7,234 bases of DNA from CAYSBK01 sp964429265 (GTDB lineage Bacteria > Planctomycetota > Phycisphaerae > Sedimentisphaerales > Anaerobacaceae): NCBI GenBank assembly GCA_964429265.1, contig CAYSBK010000125.1, forward strand, positions 1 through 7,234. Direction: 5' to 3'. A model generated the notes under the pieces. The model did no database searches. It was not told the DNA's origin and saw nothing but the letters and a program-made list of their open reading frames with translations. Numbering within the stretch: position 1 is the stretch's first letter; every line of letters begins with the position of its first letter. This document shows positions 1 to 7,232 of this stretch, piece after piece. A program made the position numbers and the translations under genes.

Positions 1-273
1 GGGTTTCAGAGAAAGACGCTGCGTATCTTTTTGTTGTCAGCATCTGTTTTTCTGCTGGCGCTTATGACCACGCTGGATTCACTCGGAGAAAGACTCTCGC
101 AGAGACAATCCAGACAGCGGGCGGAGGCACTGGAGATAGTAAGCGCAAATTCACAGACTTTTTACGGGCCGTCCTTGGAAATGCGTGAGAACGTGGACTT
201 CCTTTTAACCCCGGCAATACTGGTTCAGGAAGCCATTGACCCGCAGGTAGTCATCACTTATCCGAACGAATAG
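1..273 (+). CDS. Small membrane-anchored protein of unknown function (5' partial)
   Basis: The reading frame is open from the first base to a TAG at 271-273, so the true start probably lies before the window. The first possible start inside it is a TTG at 31, which has no well-spaced ribosome binding site. The visible product is about 90 residues: a short basic stretch (QRKTLR), one hydrophobic segment (LLSASVFLLALM) and a polar, Arg/Gln-rich, probably helical part (LGERLSQRQSRQRAEALEIV). This fits a single-pass inner-membrane protein with its C-terminus in the periplasm, or an uncleaved signal anchor. I do not recognise the family. The next gene starts 25 bases after the stop on the same strand with its own ribosome binding site, so the two are probably co-transcribed. 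The frame is credible because of this spacing and the membrane-protein pattern, but it is short and unconfirmed. Confidence 0.55.
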   Translation, partial: GFQRKTLRIFLLSASVFLLALMTTLDSLGERLSQRQSRQRAEALEIVSANSQTFYGPSLEMRENVDFLLTPAILVQEAIDPQVVITYPNE

Positions 274-285
274 CACACGAACTTT

Positions 286-292
286 AAAGGGA
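286..292 (+). promoter_or_regulatory. Ribosome binding site of the exported unknown protein
   Basis: AAAGGGA lies six bases before the ATG at 299. It supports that start over internal ones, and the signal peptide begins right at this ATG. Confidence 0.6.
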
Positions 293-298
293 TTTGGA

Positions 299-1973
299 AT
301 GAAAGTAACGAATCTGAAACAACACGCCTTGCTGTTGATGCTTTTCGTAAGTTCAACGGCTACGGGTATGGCATTTGCCGGCGAAGTGGGTGGTAGTGTT
401 CCTACAGGCAAAGATATAGGTGGAGGTGTTGAGTTTGACGTCGTAATAGTCGTGAACGCACCAATAGTGGGTTCGCACATCGCGATATTCGGTCATTACT
501 GGGTTACTGCCGACCGGTACCGGTCGGAATATTACTGGACCGAGCCCTCCTGGATGGCCACGAACTTCTATTATCCCCCCTCGCTGACAATTACCGATGA
601 TAAGAGCAGCTTTTGCATATCGCATAAACTGTGGGACAAGCGCTGGGCTTACAAGAAGCCTCTGGCCGAAAGAGGCCCCTTTGGTTATATATGCAACGTT
701 TATCCGGTAAATGACATCCGCTTTGCGGCACAGGAAGCGGCGGAGAGTCGTCTGTTTCTGCGGGACGTTGTGGCTACCGCCAGGGATAGGGCGACACTGG
801 ACCGGAACGGGCAAAGATACATAGAAGTCAGAAAGGGCGATAAAAGGTTCGGGCTGCACTGGAAGGATAAGCGCCTTGTCAGATGCGAATTGTACAGAGG
901 GGAAGACCTGGTGAAAGTGGTTGATTACCAATACGACAGCGCCGGTTTGCTGCACAAACAGACCGTGCGTTTGGTCCAGCACAATATTCTCGTGGGCGAC
1001 GAGAGCGACTCACCCCACAGGATACAGTATAACCAGCAGTTGTTTGAGTTCAAGTACCTGCCGTTTCCATATCACGCTGGAGACCGACTGTGCGAGGTTG
1101 AGTACAGGCCGGTCGGGTTGAACGGCACGCAAGTGGCGTTGCCTGTGAGCGTGGTGGTACGCGGTCCAGACAGGTCAGCCCCCCTGAGAAGTATCAGGTT
1201 CTATGACTACAAGTACCTGCCGGCGGACAATACGGGGGTCTTTGACAGCAACGATCTGGTGTATGGTTTCGACGAGAATTACACGAGGTGCAAGAAACTA
1301 TATGTCCGGAAGAAGTGGCGAGCGGCGACGAAGAATCACACTACTTATGCTTTCAGTTCCTCTGAATTAGACGACTTACGCGCCATATATGAGACTTTTT
1401 TAGCGCAGTTCGCCAACGCAAGCAGGCTATGGGAGCGATTGAAGCTTGCAAAGATGCTGTGTCAGACGGCGATAATGCTTGAGACCGACGACGACGCCCT
1501 GTCATGGGCACAAACGTACTTTGAGTGCCTGCACAAGTTCGAGCTAAACGAGATGATTATAAAAAGCGGATTGGATTTGTGCAAGACGTTGGGATACTGG
1601 CAGGACGCGGATTTTTTGTCTAAGTTTATCCCTGTTTGGGTCCGCTGCTCGCTCAGGTATAACAGTCTGAAAGAGATGGTACCGTTTTTCGAGCGAAGCA
1701 TGATGAAGCAGTGCAGCGGCCACGGCCGGTGGTACTTGTATTTGTTTTTGAACGAGGTGGCATCCAGAGCCGGATGCGACGCTGAGGCGGCCTTGAAATA
1801 CGAATTATCATATTTCAAGAGTATGTGTATCCTGAGCACCGCTCAGAGGATGTATACCAAGAAGACTGACCGCGACATCGACATAGTGAAAATGACATAT
1901 GACAGCTCGGATTTCGTAAGGACATTGGAGCAATCCGTCCAAGAGACGTTAAGGTTGGCCAGCGACGTCAAAT
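299..1973 (+). CDS. Exported protein of unknown function, beta-rich N-half and helical TPR-like C-half (3' partial)
   Basis: This frame runs 558 codons from an ATG with a good ribosome binding site and is cut by the N gap, so the C-terminus is missing. Residues 1-27 form a classical signal peptide: basic start, hydrophobic core LLLMLFV, AFA before the predicted cut, and no lipobox cysteine. Residues about 30-340 are rich in aromatic and beta-type segments, including a YD-repeat-like stretch (VVDYQYDSAGLLHKQTV, 207-223) and two copies of a KYLP motif (252-255 and 305-308). Residues about 353-558 are strongly helical, with a look of TPR-like helical hairpins, and carry cysteines at 388, 410, 428, 450, 472, 493 and 510. 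It probably acts in the periplasm or on the outer membrane. I do not recognise the family and assign no function. Base composition is visibly less G+C-rich than in the genes beyond the gap. Confidence 0.85.
1051..1222 (+). repeat. 13-bp direct repeat encoding a repeated KYLP motif
   Basis: The 13 bases CAAGTACCTGCCG occur at 1051-1063 and again at 1210-1222, in the same reading frame 159 bases (53 residues) apart. The protein contexts are FEFKYLPF and YDYKYLPA. This suggests an internally duplicated beta unit in the exported unknown protein, although similarity outside the motif is weak. Confidence 0.5.
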
Positions 1974-2073
1974 NNNNNNNNNNNNNNNNNNNNNNNNNNN
2001 NNNNNNNNNNNNNNNNNNNNNNNNNNNNNNNNNNNNNNNNNNNNNNNNNNNNNNNNNNNNNNNNNNNNNNNNN
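1974..2073. other. Assembly gap (100 Ns)
   Basis: There are exactly 100 undetermined bases, the usual placeholder for a scaffold gap of unknown size. It cuts the 3' ends of two convergent genes: the exported unknown protein on the plus strand and the propeller-secretin on the minus strand. Any reading frame passing through the Ns is artificial. Any terminators or extra genes between the two would lie inside this gap. Confidence 0.98.
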
Positions 2074-4659
2074 GTTGTTGAGGATTGGTACGAGGTTGTA
2101 GTCGGCGGGGTTCAGTTCGGGCCAGGGCGGGGTGGTGTTGGCGTCGGTGAGGACCTGTGGGGTGATGAAGATGGTGAGGACGCTGTTTCGGACTTCCTTT
2201 TCCTGATGTTTGAAGAGGCCTCCGAGCAAGGGAATATTGGATAGGAGTGGCACCCTGGTGACGGAGGTGACGATTTCCTGCTGTCGCAGGCCTCCGAGCA
2301 CGAGGGTTTGTCCCTGGCGGACGGTGACCTGTGTTTTGGATTCTCGGGTGGTCAGCTCAGGCAGGCCTGCCTCGCGGGTGAAAGTGAAGGTGCCGACCTG
2401 GACGTCCACGACCAGGTGAATCGTTCCGTCGTCGAGAACGGTTGGAGTGATGAGGCCCTCGGTGTTGGCGGAGATATCGCTTTTCTTTACGATGGGTCGG
2501 CCAGAGACGTCGAAGCCTTCGTTGAAGAAGTAATTGAGGGTTTTCTGGATTTGAATCTGCGATTCGGTTCCGCTGGTTGCGACGGTTCTTGGGTTTGCAA
2601 GAATGGTGCCCTGTCCGTTTTTGACGAGGGTGTTGAGGCGGATGAAGAATTCCCTGGGGAGGGTTCCGACTCCCTGGTAGAAGGACTGGCCCGCACCGGA
2701 CAAGGTGGTGAGGCTGTCGAGGGCACCGGAGGGGAAGCCGACGCGATAATCTTCACCGGTTCCGGTGTGGGGGTATTTCTGGATGGGGTTTCCGGCGGGC
2801 TGGAAGAAGCCGAAGTGTCGCTCGGCATAGGTCCAGTCGAGTCCGAGCATCCTGTTTGCCTCGTCGGACAGTTCGACGGCCAGCATATCGACCAGGACGT
2901 GGGGTGCGCGCGTGTCGATGAGCTTGAGGTCGTGGCGAAAGGCATCGAGGACATCGGGCGGACCCTTGAAGATAATGACGTTTCGCGAAGGATTGAGGGT
3001 AATGTACTGTGCGTACTGGGGCGAAAGGGAGTCGACGGCCTCCTGGACGGTCATATGGCGGGGTCTGACGGTTTCGGTGACGAGGCCCTGCTGAGGAGGT
3101 TTTGTTTCGACGGCGGCAGGCGGCTGTGTGGTTTGCTCGGGCGTCGGCTCGGGCGAAGGTGCGGCGTATTCGGCAGGGACGGGCGGGCCGATATGTTGCG
3201 AAGCCTCGGCGGAGATTAGTCTGTCGGGCAGGTCAAGGCGGTAGACGTCGGGACGCCGGACGTGGTCTTCGCTACTGACTATTTCGCCGACGGTCAGCAG
3301 GATTGAGCGGTTGTCGGGTGAAAAGGATACATCGGCGATGTTTCCGCGGCTGGATTTGCCGAGGATTTCCTTGCGGTCAAGCTGCTGGTCGTAAACGAGC
3401 AGGTCGTGGAGTTTTCTTGTTTTGAGGTCGTAGATGGCCAGGACGGATTCGGGTCTTTCGAACTCGGGGTCGGCGCCCCAATTTTTCGCCCTAAAGCGTT
3501 CGCCGAGGAAGAGGATCTTGGTGCTGTCATAGGACCACTTTTCGGAGTCAAAATCGAAGTAAGTTCCTTTTTCCCTTGGGTAGCAGGTGGTTATTATTTC
3601 GTAGCCTCCGTTGACGGGGTCGATGAGGTAATAGGTTGGTATCTTGTTGCCCTGCTTGTCATACCTGTCACCTTTGGCGAGTATCCATCGGCCGTCCCAG
3701 GACCAGTAGATTTCCTCGATGTCAAGCTGTTCTTCGGTGACCGGGGTTGAGGCGTTGGTGAGGTTTCGCATTTCGGAGCCGTCGGGTCTGGCGATCCAGC
3801 AGTCCTCGACGTGCCTGCGGCGTTCGGTCTCGGTCATATCGACATCGTACTTGAAGGCGATCCATCGGTCGGTGGGAGACCAGCGCGGTTCGTCGGTTCG
3901 TATCGACTCGGCGCTTATATCGGTTATAGCGATGAAGTTTCTGCCGTCCGGGTCGACGGTTGCGAGGTCGTAGCTTCCGCCGCGGCTGCGGACCTGGACG
4001 CTGAGCCTCGGGGGCAAGTAGAAGTTCCATCTTTGCTCTTTAACCGAACCTCGGTCGGCGAGGATTCTCCAGGTCTTGCCGGATTGGACGTCGGCGACCC
4101 ACATCTCGGAATTGCCGGAGTTCTGAGGTTTAATCCTGTAAGCCACGTAGCGGTCGTCGGGTGACCATAAAGGCCCATCGTCCTCGTCGAGGACGTCCTG
4201 GATGTAGGGTGCAGAAACCATAGTCGAGCGGTTTGTTGCGAGGTCGTATATGTAAACACCGGCCTGGCTCTGGTCGTTGTCGGTGTTGGAGAATTCGTAG
4301 GAAATCTTGTCGCTTTTCCAGGACCATTCGACGAAGAAGGGATTGCCCACCGGGGTTACGGCCCTGGGTTCGGTTCCGTCGGGCTTCATTATGAAGAGCT
4401 GGGTCTGGTTTCCGCCGGAGACTTCGCGGACGAAGGCTACCAGGTCGGCGTGGTAGGCCCAGGATACCGCTATTGACCTGCCGTCGTCGGTGAGTTTGTT
4501 CAAGGTAGCACCGTCGGCTATGAATTCTGCACGTGCGGCAGGTCGCAGGGCCGCCACAAACATGACCAACAGCAACGGCGCAACGACCCTGGGAGCCGGC
4601 AGAGCCCCCCTGCCGCCGCGAGGCGACGTGGGAGTTAAGGTTTTGGCGGTTATTTGCAC
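2074..4659 (-). CDS. TolB/WD40-like beta-propeller fused to an outer-membrane secretin (3' partial)
   Basis: The visible 862 codons start at a GTG (4657-4659), supported by AAAGG seven bases upstream and an in-frame stop just before it; the C-terminus is lost in the gap, probably close to its end. Residues 1-44 form a long signal peptide (core LLLVMFVAAL, ARA before the cut). Residues about 50-475 carry roughly seven or eight propeller repeats, such as WSPDDRYVAY (165-174), WSPTDRWIAF (260-269), WSWDGRWILA (319-328), WSYDSTKILF (375-384) and FSPDNRSILL (446-455). A Pro-rich linker follows (491-534), then a short secretin N-domain (about 536-590) and the secretin core (about 590-840). The core has the signature RQGQTLVLGG (781-790) and VPLLSNIPLLGGLF (803-816). 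Secretins form multimeric outer-membrane channels for type II/III secretion and type IV pili. Here a propeller stands where periplasmic N-domains would be expected. I infer a periplasmic cargo- or wall-binding role for it. Confidence 0.93.
4597..4615. repeat. Small inverted repeat within the signal-peptide coding region
   Basis: CGGCAG (4597-4602) and CTGCCG (4610-4615) are perfect complements around a seven-base C-rich loop. They lie in the part of the propeller-secretin gene that encodes the unusually long N-region of the signal peptide (RGGRGALPAP). The hairpin would form early in the mRNA. It may be a remnant of a dispersed element or chance in G+C-rich DNA. Confidence 0.35.
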
Positions 4660-4666
4660 GTTCGAG

Positions 4667-4671
4667 CCTTT
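4667..4671 (-). promoter_or_regulatory. Ribosome binding site deciding the GTG start of the propeller-secretin gene
   Basis: On the minus strand AAAGG is followed by seven bases and then the GTG at 4659. An in-frame TAA lies seven codons upstream of the GTG, so no earlier start is possible beyond those few codons. This supports the GTG and the long signal peptide it implies. Confidence 0.55.
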
Positions 4672-4741
4672 GGTTTCTTACCTGGATTGACCGCGATTAC
4701 AGGTTGAGACCGTCGCTGGATAGACGTGTGGACGCGCGGTT

Positions 4742-4770
4742 TTTATTCACGGTTTGCAGGCAAAAGTCTA
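4742..4770 (-). promoter_or_regulatory. Weak candidate promoter for the propeller-secretin gene
   Basis: On the minus strand TAGACT (4765-4770) and AATAAA (4742-4747) are separated by 17 bases, each matching four of six consensus bases, with a TG two bases before the -10 box. Transcription would begin near 4735, giving a leader of about 75 bases. The match is weak, and the role is inferred from position only. Confidence 0.25.
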
Positions 4771-4774
4771 TTTT

Positions 4775-4809
4775 CCCGCCGCTGCGGGGTGTATCAGGAC
4801 GGCGGCGGG
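4775..4809. promoter_or_regulatory. Inverted repeat in the divergent promoter region, possible operator
   Basis: CCCGCCGC (4775-4782) and GCGGCGGG (4802-4809) are perfect 8-bp complements with 19 bases between them. The right arm ends one base before the -35 box of the hydrolase promoter, and the left arm lies just upstream of the candidate minus-strand promoter. A regulator bound here could affect both divergent genes. No T-tract follows either arm in the direction of transcription, so it does not look like a terminator. G+C richness makes chance occurrence possible. Confidence 0.35.
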
Positions 4810-4810
4810 G

Positions 4811-4839
4811 TTGCACGTGGCGTTGGGTCGGGCTATTAT
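4811..4839 (+). promoter_or_regulatory. Sigma70-like promoter of the glycoside hydrolase gene
   Basis: TTGCAC (4811-4816) and TATTAT (4834-4839) are separated by the optimal 17 bases. The -10 box matches five of six consensus bases, the -35 box its first three. It stands in a G+C-rich intergenic region where an A+T-rich hexamer stands out. Transcription would begin near 4846, leaving a leader of about 45 bases before the ATG. Confidence 0.5.
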
Positions 4840-4877
4840 CCGTTCGCCGGAGCAAGGTAACGCCAGGATAAACATGC

Positions 4878-4888
4878 GAAAGGCAGGA
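4878..4888 (+). promoter_or_regulatory. Ribosome binding site region of the glycoside hydrolase gene
   Basis: GAAAGG (4878-4883) lies seven bases before the ATG at 4891, and the overlapping GCAGGA (4883-4888) lies eleven bases before a second in-frame ATG at 4900. Either start keeps the signal peptide intact; the spacing favours 4891, while a start at 4900 gives the more usual MKH opening. Confidence 0.5.
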
Positions 4889-4890
4889 CC

Positions 4891-7062
4891 ATGGGAATAA
4901 TGAAGCACGATAGCATTGCGGTAACGATTGTGTTGGCAGTTTTGGGTGTTTCGACGACGTTCGGCGGCCCGAAACCGGTGTGGACGAAGTACATATCCCG
5001 ATGCAGCGAGCAGCCGATTACGGGCAGGATCGACCTGAGCGGGTTAGAGGGAAGCGGGGCACGGGTTATCGAGGATTTTTCGGGCAAGCCGGGCGCGTTC
5101 GGGATACTGAAACGGTACGAGCTTATCCTGCCGGCGTTCGAGCGGGGTTGCTATTTCAGCGGTGACGCGCACCCGGAGGTTGTGTGGCCTGATGGAGCAA
5201 ATCGCACGCAGCCGTGGTTTTTCCGGAGCGTCGGCGAACTGTGCAGCAAGGATTACTACCGGCGGCCGTCGAATTATCCGCGTGTGAGAGAGGGGATGTT
5301 TTTGCTGCTGGAGCTGAAGGGCGCCGGGTATTTTGCACTTGTTCCCATCTGCGGGCCGGTCACGATGAGTTGGCTTTATGCGGCGCCGGAGGGACGGATC
5401 GTGTTAAACGTCGGGACGCTTGGGACGGCGGCGGTTTCGGGGGACGTTCCGCTTTTTGCGTGGTGCCGTGCCGAGGACGTTTACGATGCGTGTCGTGAAG
5501 CCTGGAGAGAGGCGATAGAGTGCAAACCGGTGCGGGGCCGGGTTCGTTTGCGGGGGGACAAGGCATATCCGGAGCCTTTCAAATACCTGGGCTGGTGCAG
5601 TTGGGAGCAGTACTGGTGGGATATAAACGAGAAGGTTCTTACCGATGTTGTGCGCGGCATAGAGTCTTCCGGGATTCCGATTCGATACGTGCTGGTCGAT
5701 GACGGGCACTTTGATGCGGGCGAGGACAAGAAGCTGCGGAGCTTCGAGCCGAACAGGGAGAAGTTTCCGAACGGCTGGGGTCCTCTTCTGGCGCTTCGCA
5801 AGCCGGAGAAAGTAAAGTGGATGGGATTATGGTACACCGCCAGTGGTTACTGGAACACGGTCTCGCCGGAGAACAGGCTGGGCAAGGAGGTGAACGAGCA
5901 CCTGATGCACGTGGAGTTCACAGATGCGCTTGTGCCGCGGAACGACGAGCGGTCGGCGGCGGTTTTCTATGATGCGATGCTGGGGGCGATAAAAAGGCAC
6001 GGCTTCGACTTCGTGAAGATCGATGAGCAGGCACGGAATATTTGCTGGTACATCGGGACGGATAACGCGGTGGAGGCGGCGTGCAGGGATGCCCAGGCAC
6101 TGGAACGAGCCGTGCACAAGAACAGCAAGGGCATCATCAACTGCATGGCACACAACCTTGTGTGCACGTTCAATACGCGCTACAGTTCCGTGACGCGGTG
6201 CAGCATAGACTATCGGCGGGGCAAGCTGGCGCGGGGCAAGTCACATTTGCTGCAGTCATACGCGAATACGCTCTGGCTGGGACAAACGGTATGGGGCGAT
6301 CACGATATGTTTCACTCGAGCGACCCGGTTGCGGGGCGGATAATGGCGGTGTCGAAGGCGGTGTCGGGGGGGCCGGTTTACCTGTCGGACGAGCCGAACG
6401 ATTTTGTTGCGGAGTACATCCGGCCGCTGTGTTACGAAGACGGGGAATTGCTTCGGCCGATTGCGCCGGCTGCTCCGCTGCCGGATTCGGTTTTTCTTTC
6501 GGCGATGCGGGCGGATCGTCCTTACAGGGTAATTGTGCCGCTCGGGGGCAAGGCGGCAGCGATAGTGGCTTACGATCTGCGGCATCCGTCGGGCGATGAG
6601 CCGATGGAGGCGGCGGTTACAGCCGACGATTATACCCATGCCGGGTGCATGATTCAGCCGTATAAGGGCAAGTGGAAGGTGCCGGCAGAGGGGCTTTTCG
6701 TGTACGACTGGTATGCGGGGAAAGGGCAAAAGCTTTCGGGTGCGTACAGGTTTAATCTGAAGGGCTTTTCGGATCGGCTTATACATCTTTGCCCGATCAG
6801 AAAGGGCTGGGCGGTGGTCGGGCGGATAGACAAGTACCTTTCACCTGCGAGCGTTGAGGTGCTTTCGGTGAGCGAGGGGGAACTGAAACTGCGCCTGGCG
6901 GAATCGGGGCCGATTGCGATATGGCTGGAAAGCGGGACGCCTTCGTCAGACAAGGTTTCATTTGTGCAGGCGGGGAAAGGCTTGTGGAAGGCGGAGCCGG
7001 CGAAGGGACAGCGGGACGTGGTGCTTACAATCCGAAAACTGTTTCGTGACCAAGAACGGTGA
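4891..7062 (+). CDS. Exported raffinose synthase/Sip1-type glycoside hydrolase (GH36-like)
   Basis: The 723-residue product is complete and near the length of plant raffinose synthases. After a signal peptide (residues about 4-25, core AVTIVLAVLGV) come a beta-rich N-terminal domain (about 30-225), a (beta/alpha)8 barrel (about 226-550) and a C-terminal beta domain. Family landmarks appear in order: GWCSW (234-238), VLVDDG (267-272), WMGLWYTASGYW (in the W-H-A-L-A-G-Y-W position of plant enzymes), FVKIDEQ (374-380) with presumed nucleophile D378, CMAHN (418-422), RCSID (436-440) with presumed acid/base D440, DHDMFHS (470-476) and SGGPVYLSDEP. The family acts on alpha-galactosides by transfer or hydrolysis; with a signal peptide, hydrolysis of an extracytoplasmic alpha-linked glycan is more likely than raffinose synthesis. 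The exact substrate cannot be read from sequence. A candidate promoter lies at 4811-4839, and the propeller-secretin gene is divergent. An alternative start is the ATG at 4900. Confidence 0.93.
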   Translation: MGIMKHDSIAVTIVLAVLGVSTTFGGPKPVWTKYISRCSEQPITGRIDLSGLEGSGARVIEDFSGKPGAFGILKRYELILPAFERGCYFSGDAHPEVVWPDGANRTQPWFFRSVGELCSKDYYRRPSNYPRVREGMFLLLELKGAGYFALVPICGPVTMSWLYAAPEGRIVLNVGTLGTAAVSGDVPLFAWCRAEDVYDACREAWREAIECKPVRGRVRLRGDKAYPEPFKYLGWCSWEQYWWDINEKVLTDVVRGIESSGIPIRYVLVDDGHFDAGEDKKLRSFEPNREKFPNGWGPLLALRKPEKVKWMGLWYTASGYWNTVSPENRLGKEVNEHLMHVEFTDALVPRNDERSAAVFYDAMLGAIKRHGFDFVKIDEQARNICWYIGTDNAVEAACRDAQALERAVHKNSKGIINCMAHNLVCTFNTRYSSVTRCSIDYRRGKLARGKSHLLQSYANTLWLGQTVWGDHDMFHSSDPVAGRIMAVSKAVSGGPVYLSDEPNDFVAEYIRPLCYEDGELLRPIAPAAPLPDSVFLSAMRADRPYRVIVPLGGKAAAIVAYDLRHPSGDEPMEAAVTADDYTHAGCMIQPYKGKWKVPAEGLFVYDWYAGKGQKLSGAYRFNLKGFSDRLIHLCPIRKGWAVVGRIDKYLSPASVEVLSVSEGELKLRLAESGPIAIWLESGTPSSDKVSFVQAGKGLWKAEPAKGQRDVVLTIRKLFRDQER

Positions 7063-7114
7063 GACCCAGGTTGAAATCTGCACCGGGCGATTTTGTTGGA
7101 ACAGGGAAAGAACG

Positions 7115-7130
7115 CTGCTTTACAGAGCAG
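7115..7130 (+). repeat. Small stem-loop downstream of the hydrolase gene
   Basis: CTGCT (7115-7119) and AGCAG (7126-7130) are perfect complements around a six-base loop, 52 bases after the hydrolase stop. The run of T residues expected of an intrinsic terminator is absent directly after it (TTCGATATGGAGTTTT follows), so a termination role is only weakly suggested. Confidence 0.25.
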
Positions 7131-7193
7131 TTCGATATGGAGTTTTACAAGATTAGCAACTTGAAATTGGTGCAAAATTAAAGGGATAACAGG

Positions 7194-7232
7194 GTGGATC
7201 GTACCCCCTTAAGGACAGTTCTTCACGGGTGA
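7194..7232 (+). other. Possible 12-codon mini-ORF or start of a downstream gene at the window edge
   Basis: A GTG at 7194 opens a 12-codon frame (VDRTPLRTVLHG) ending in TGA at 7230-7232. That TGA overlaps an ATG at 7232-7234, a layout used for translational coupling. AAGGGA lies eight bases before the GTG. The rest of 7063-7234 shows no other gene. The window ends at the ATG, so it cannot be told whether a real gene begins there. Confidence 0.2.

Noticed and set aside
1..60. Prepilin-like N-terminus (the first visible residues are G-F followed by a hydrophobic segment)
   Set aside because: The type IV pilin pattern GFTLIE is absent; basic residues QRKTLR separate GF from the hydrophobic stretch, and the first residue is only where the window is cut.
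1843..2073. Continuation of the secretin frame through the Ns into the left contig
   Set aside because: Those bases are the antisense of the exported unknown protein's 3' part. The true secretin end lies in the gap.
1974..2101. Continuation of the exported unknown protein through the Ns into a short plus-strand tail
   Set aside because: The frame across 100 Ns is arbitrary, and the bases after the gap are the antisense of the secretin C-terminus.
2308..3219. A 303-codon open frame on the plus strand opposite the secretin gene
   Set aside because: It is fully antisense to the well-supported secretin core and linker, has low-complexity Gly/Asp/Val-rich composition, and shows no recognisable domain. 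Long antisense frames are expected in G+C-rich coding DNA.
4775..4809. Intrinsic terminator in the divergent intergenic region
   Set aside because: The stem is followed by TTGCAC on the plus strand and AAAATAG on the minus strand, without a T-tract, and both flanking genes point away from it.
6256..6786. Minus-strand open frame of 176 codons inside the hydrolase gene
   Set aside because: It is antisense to conserved GH36-like motifs, is Arg/Pro-rich, and has no domain signal.
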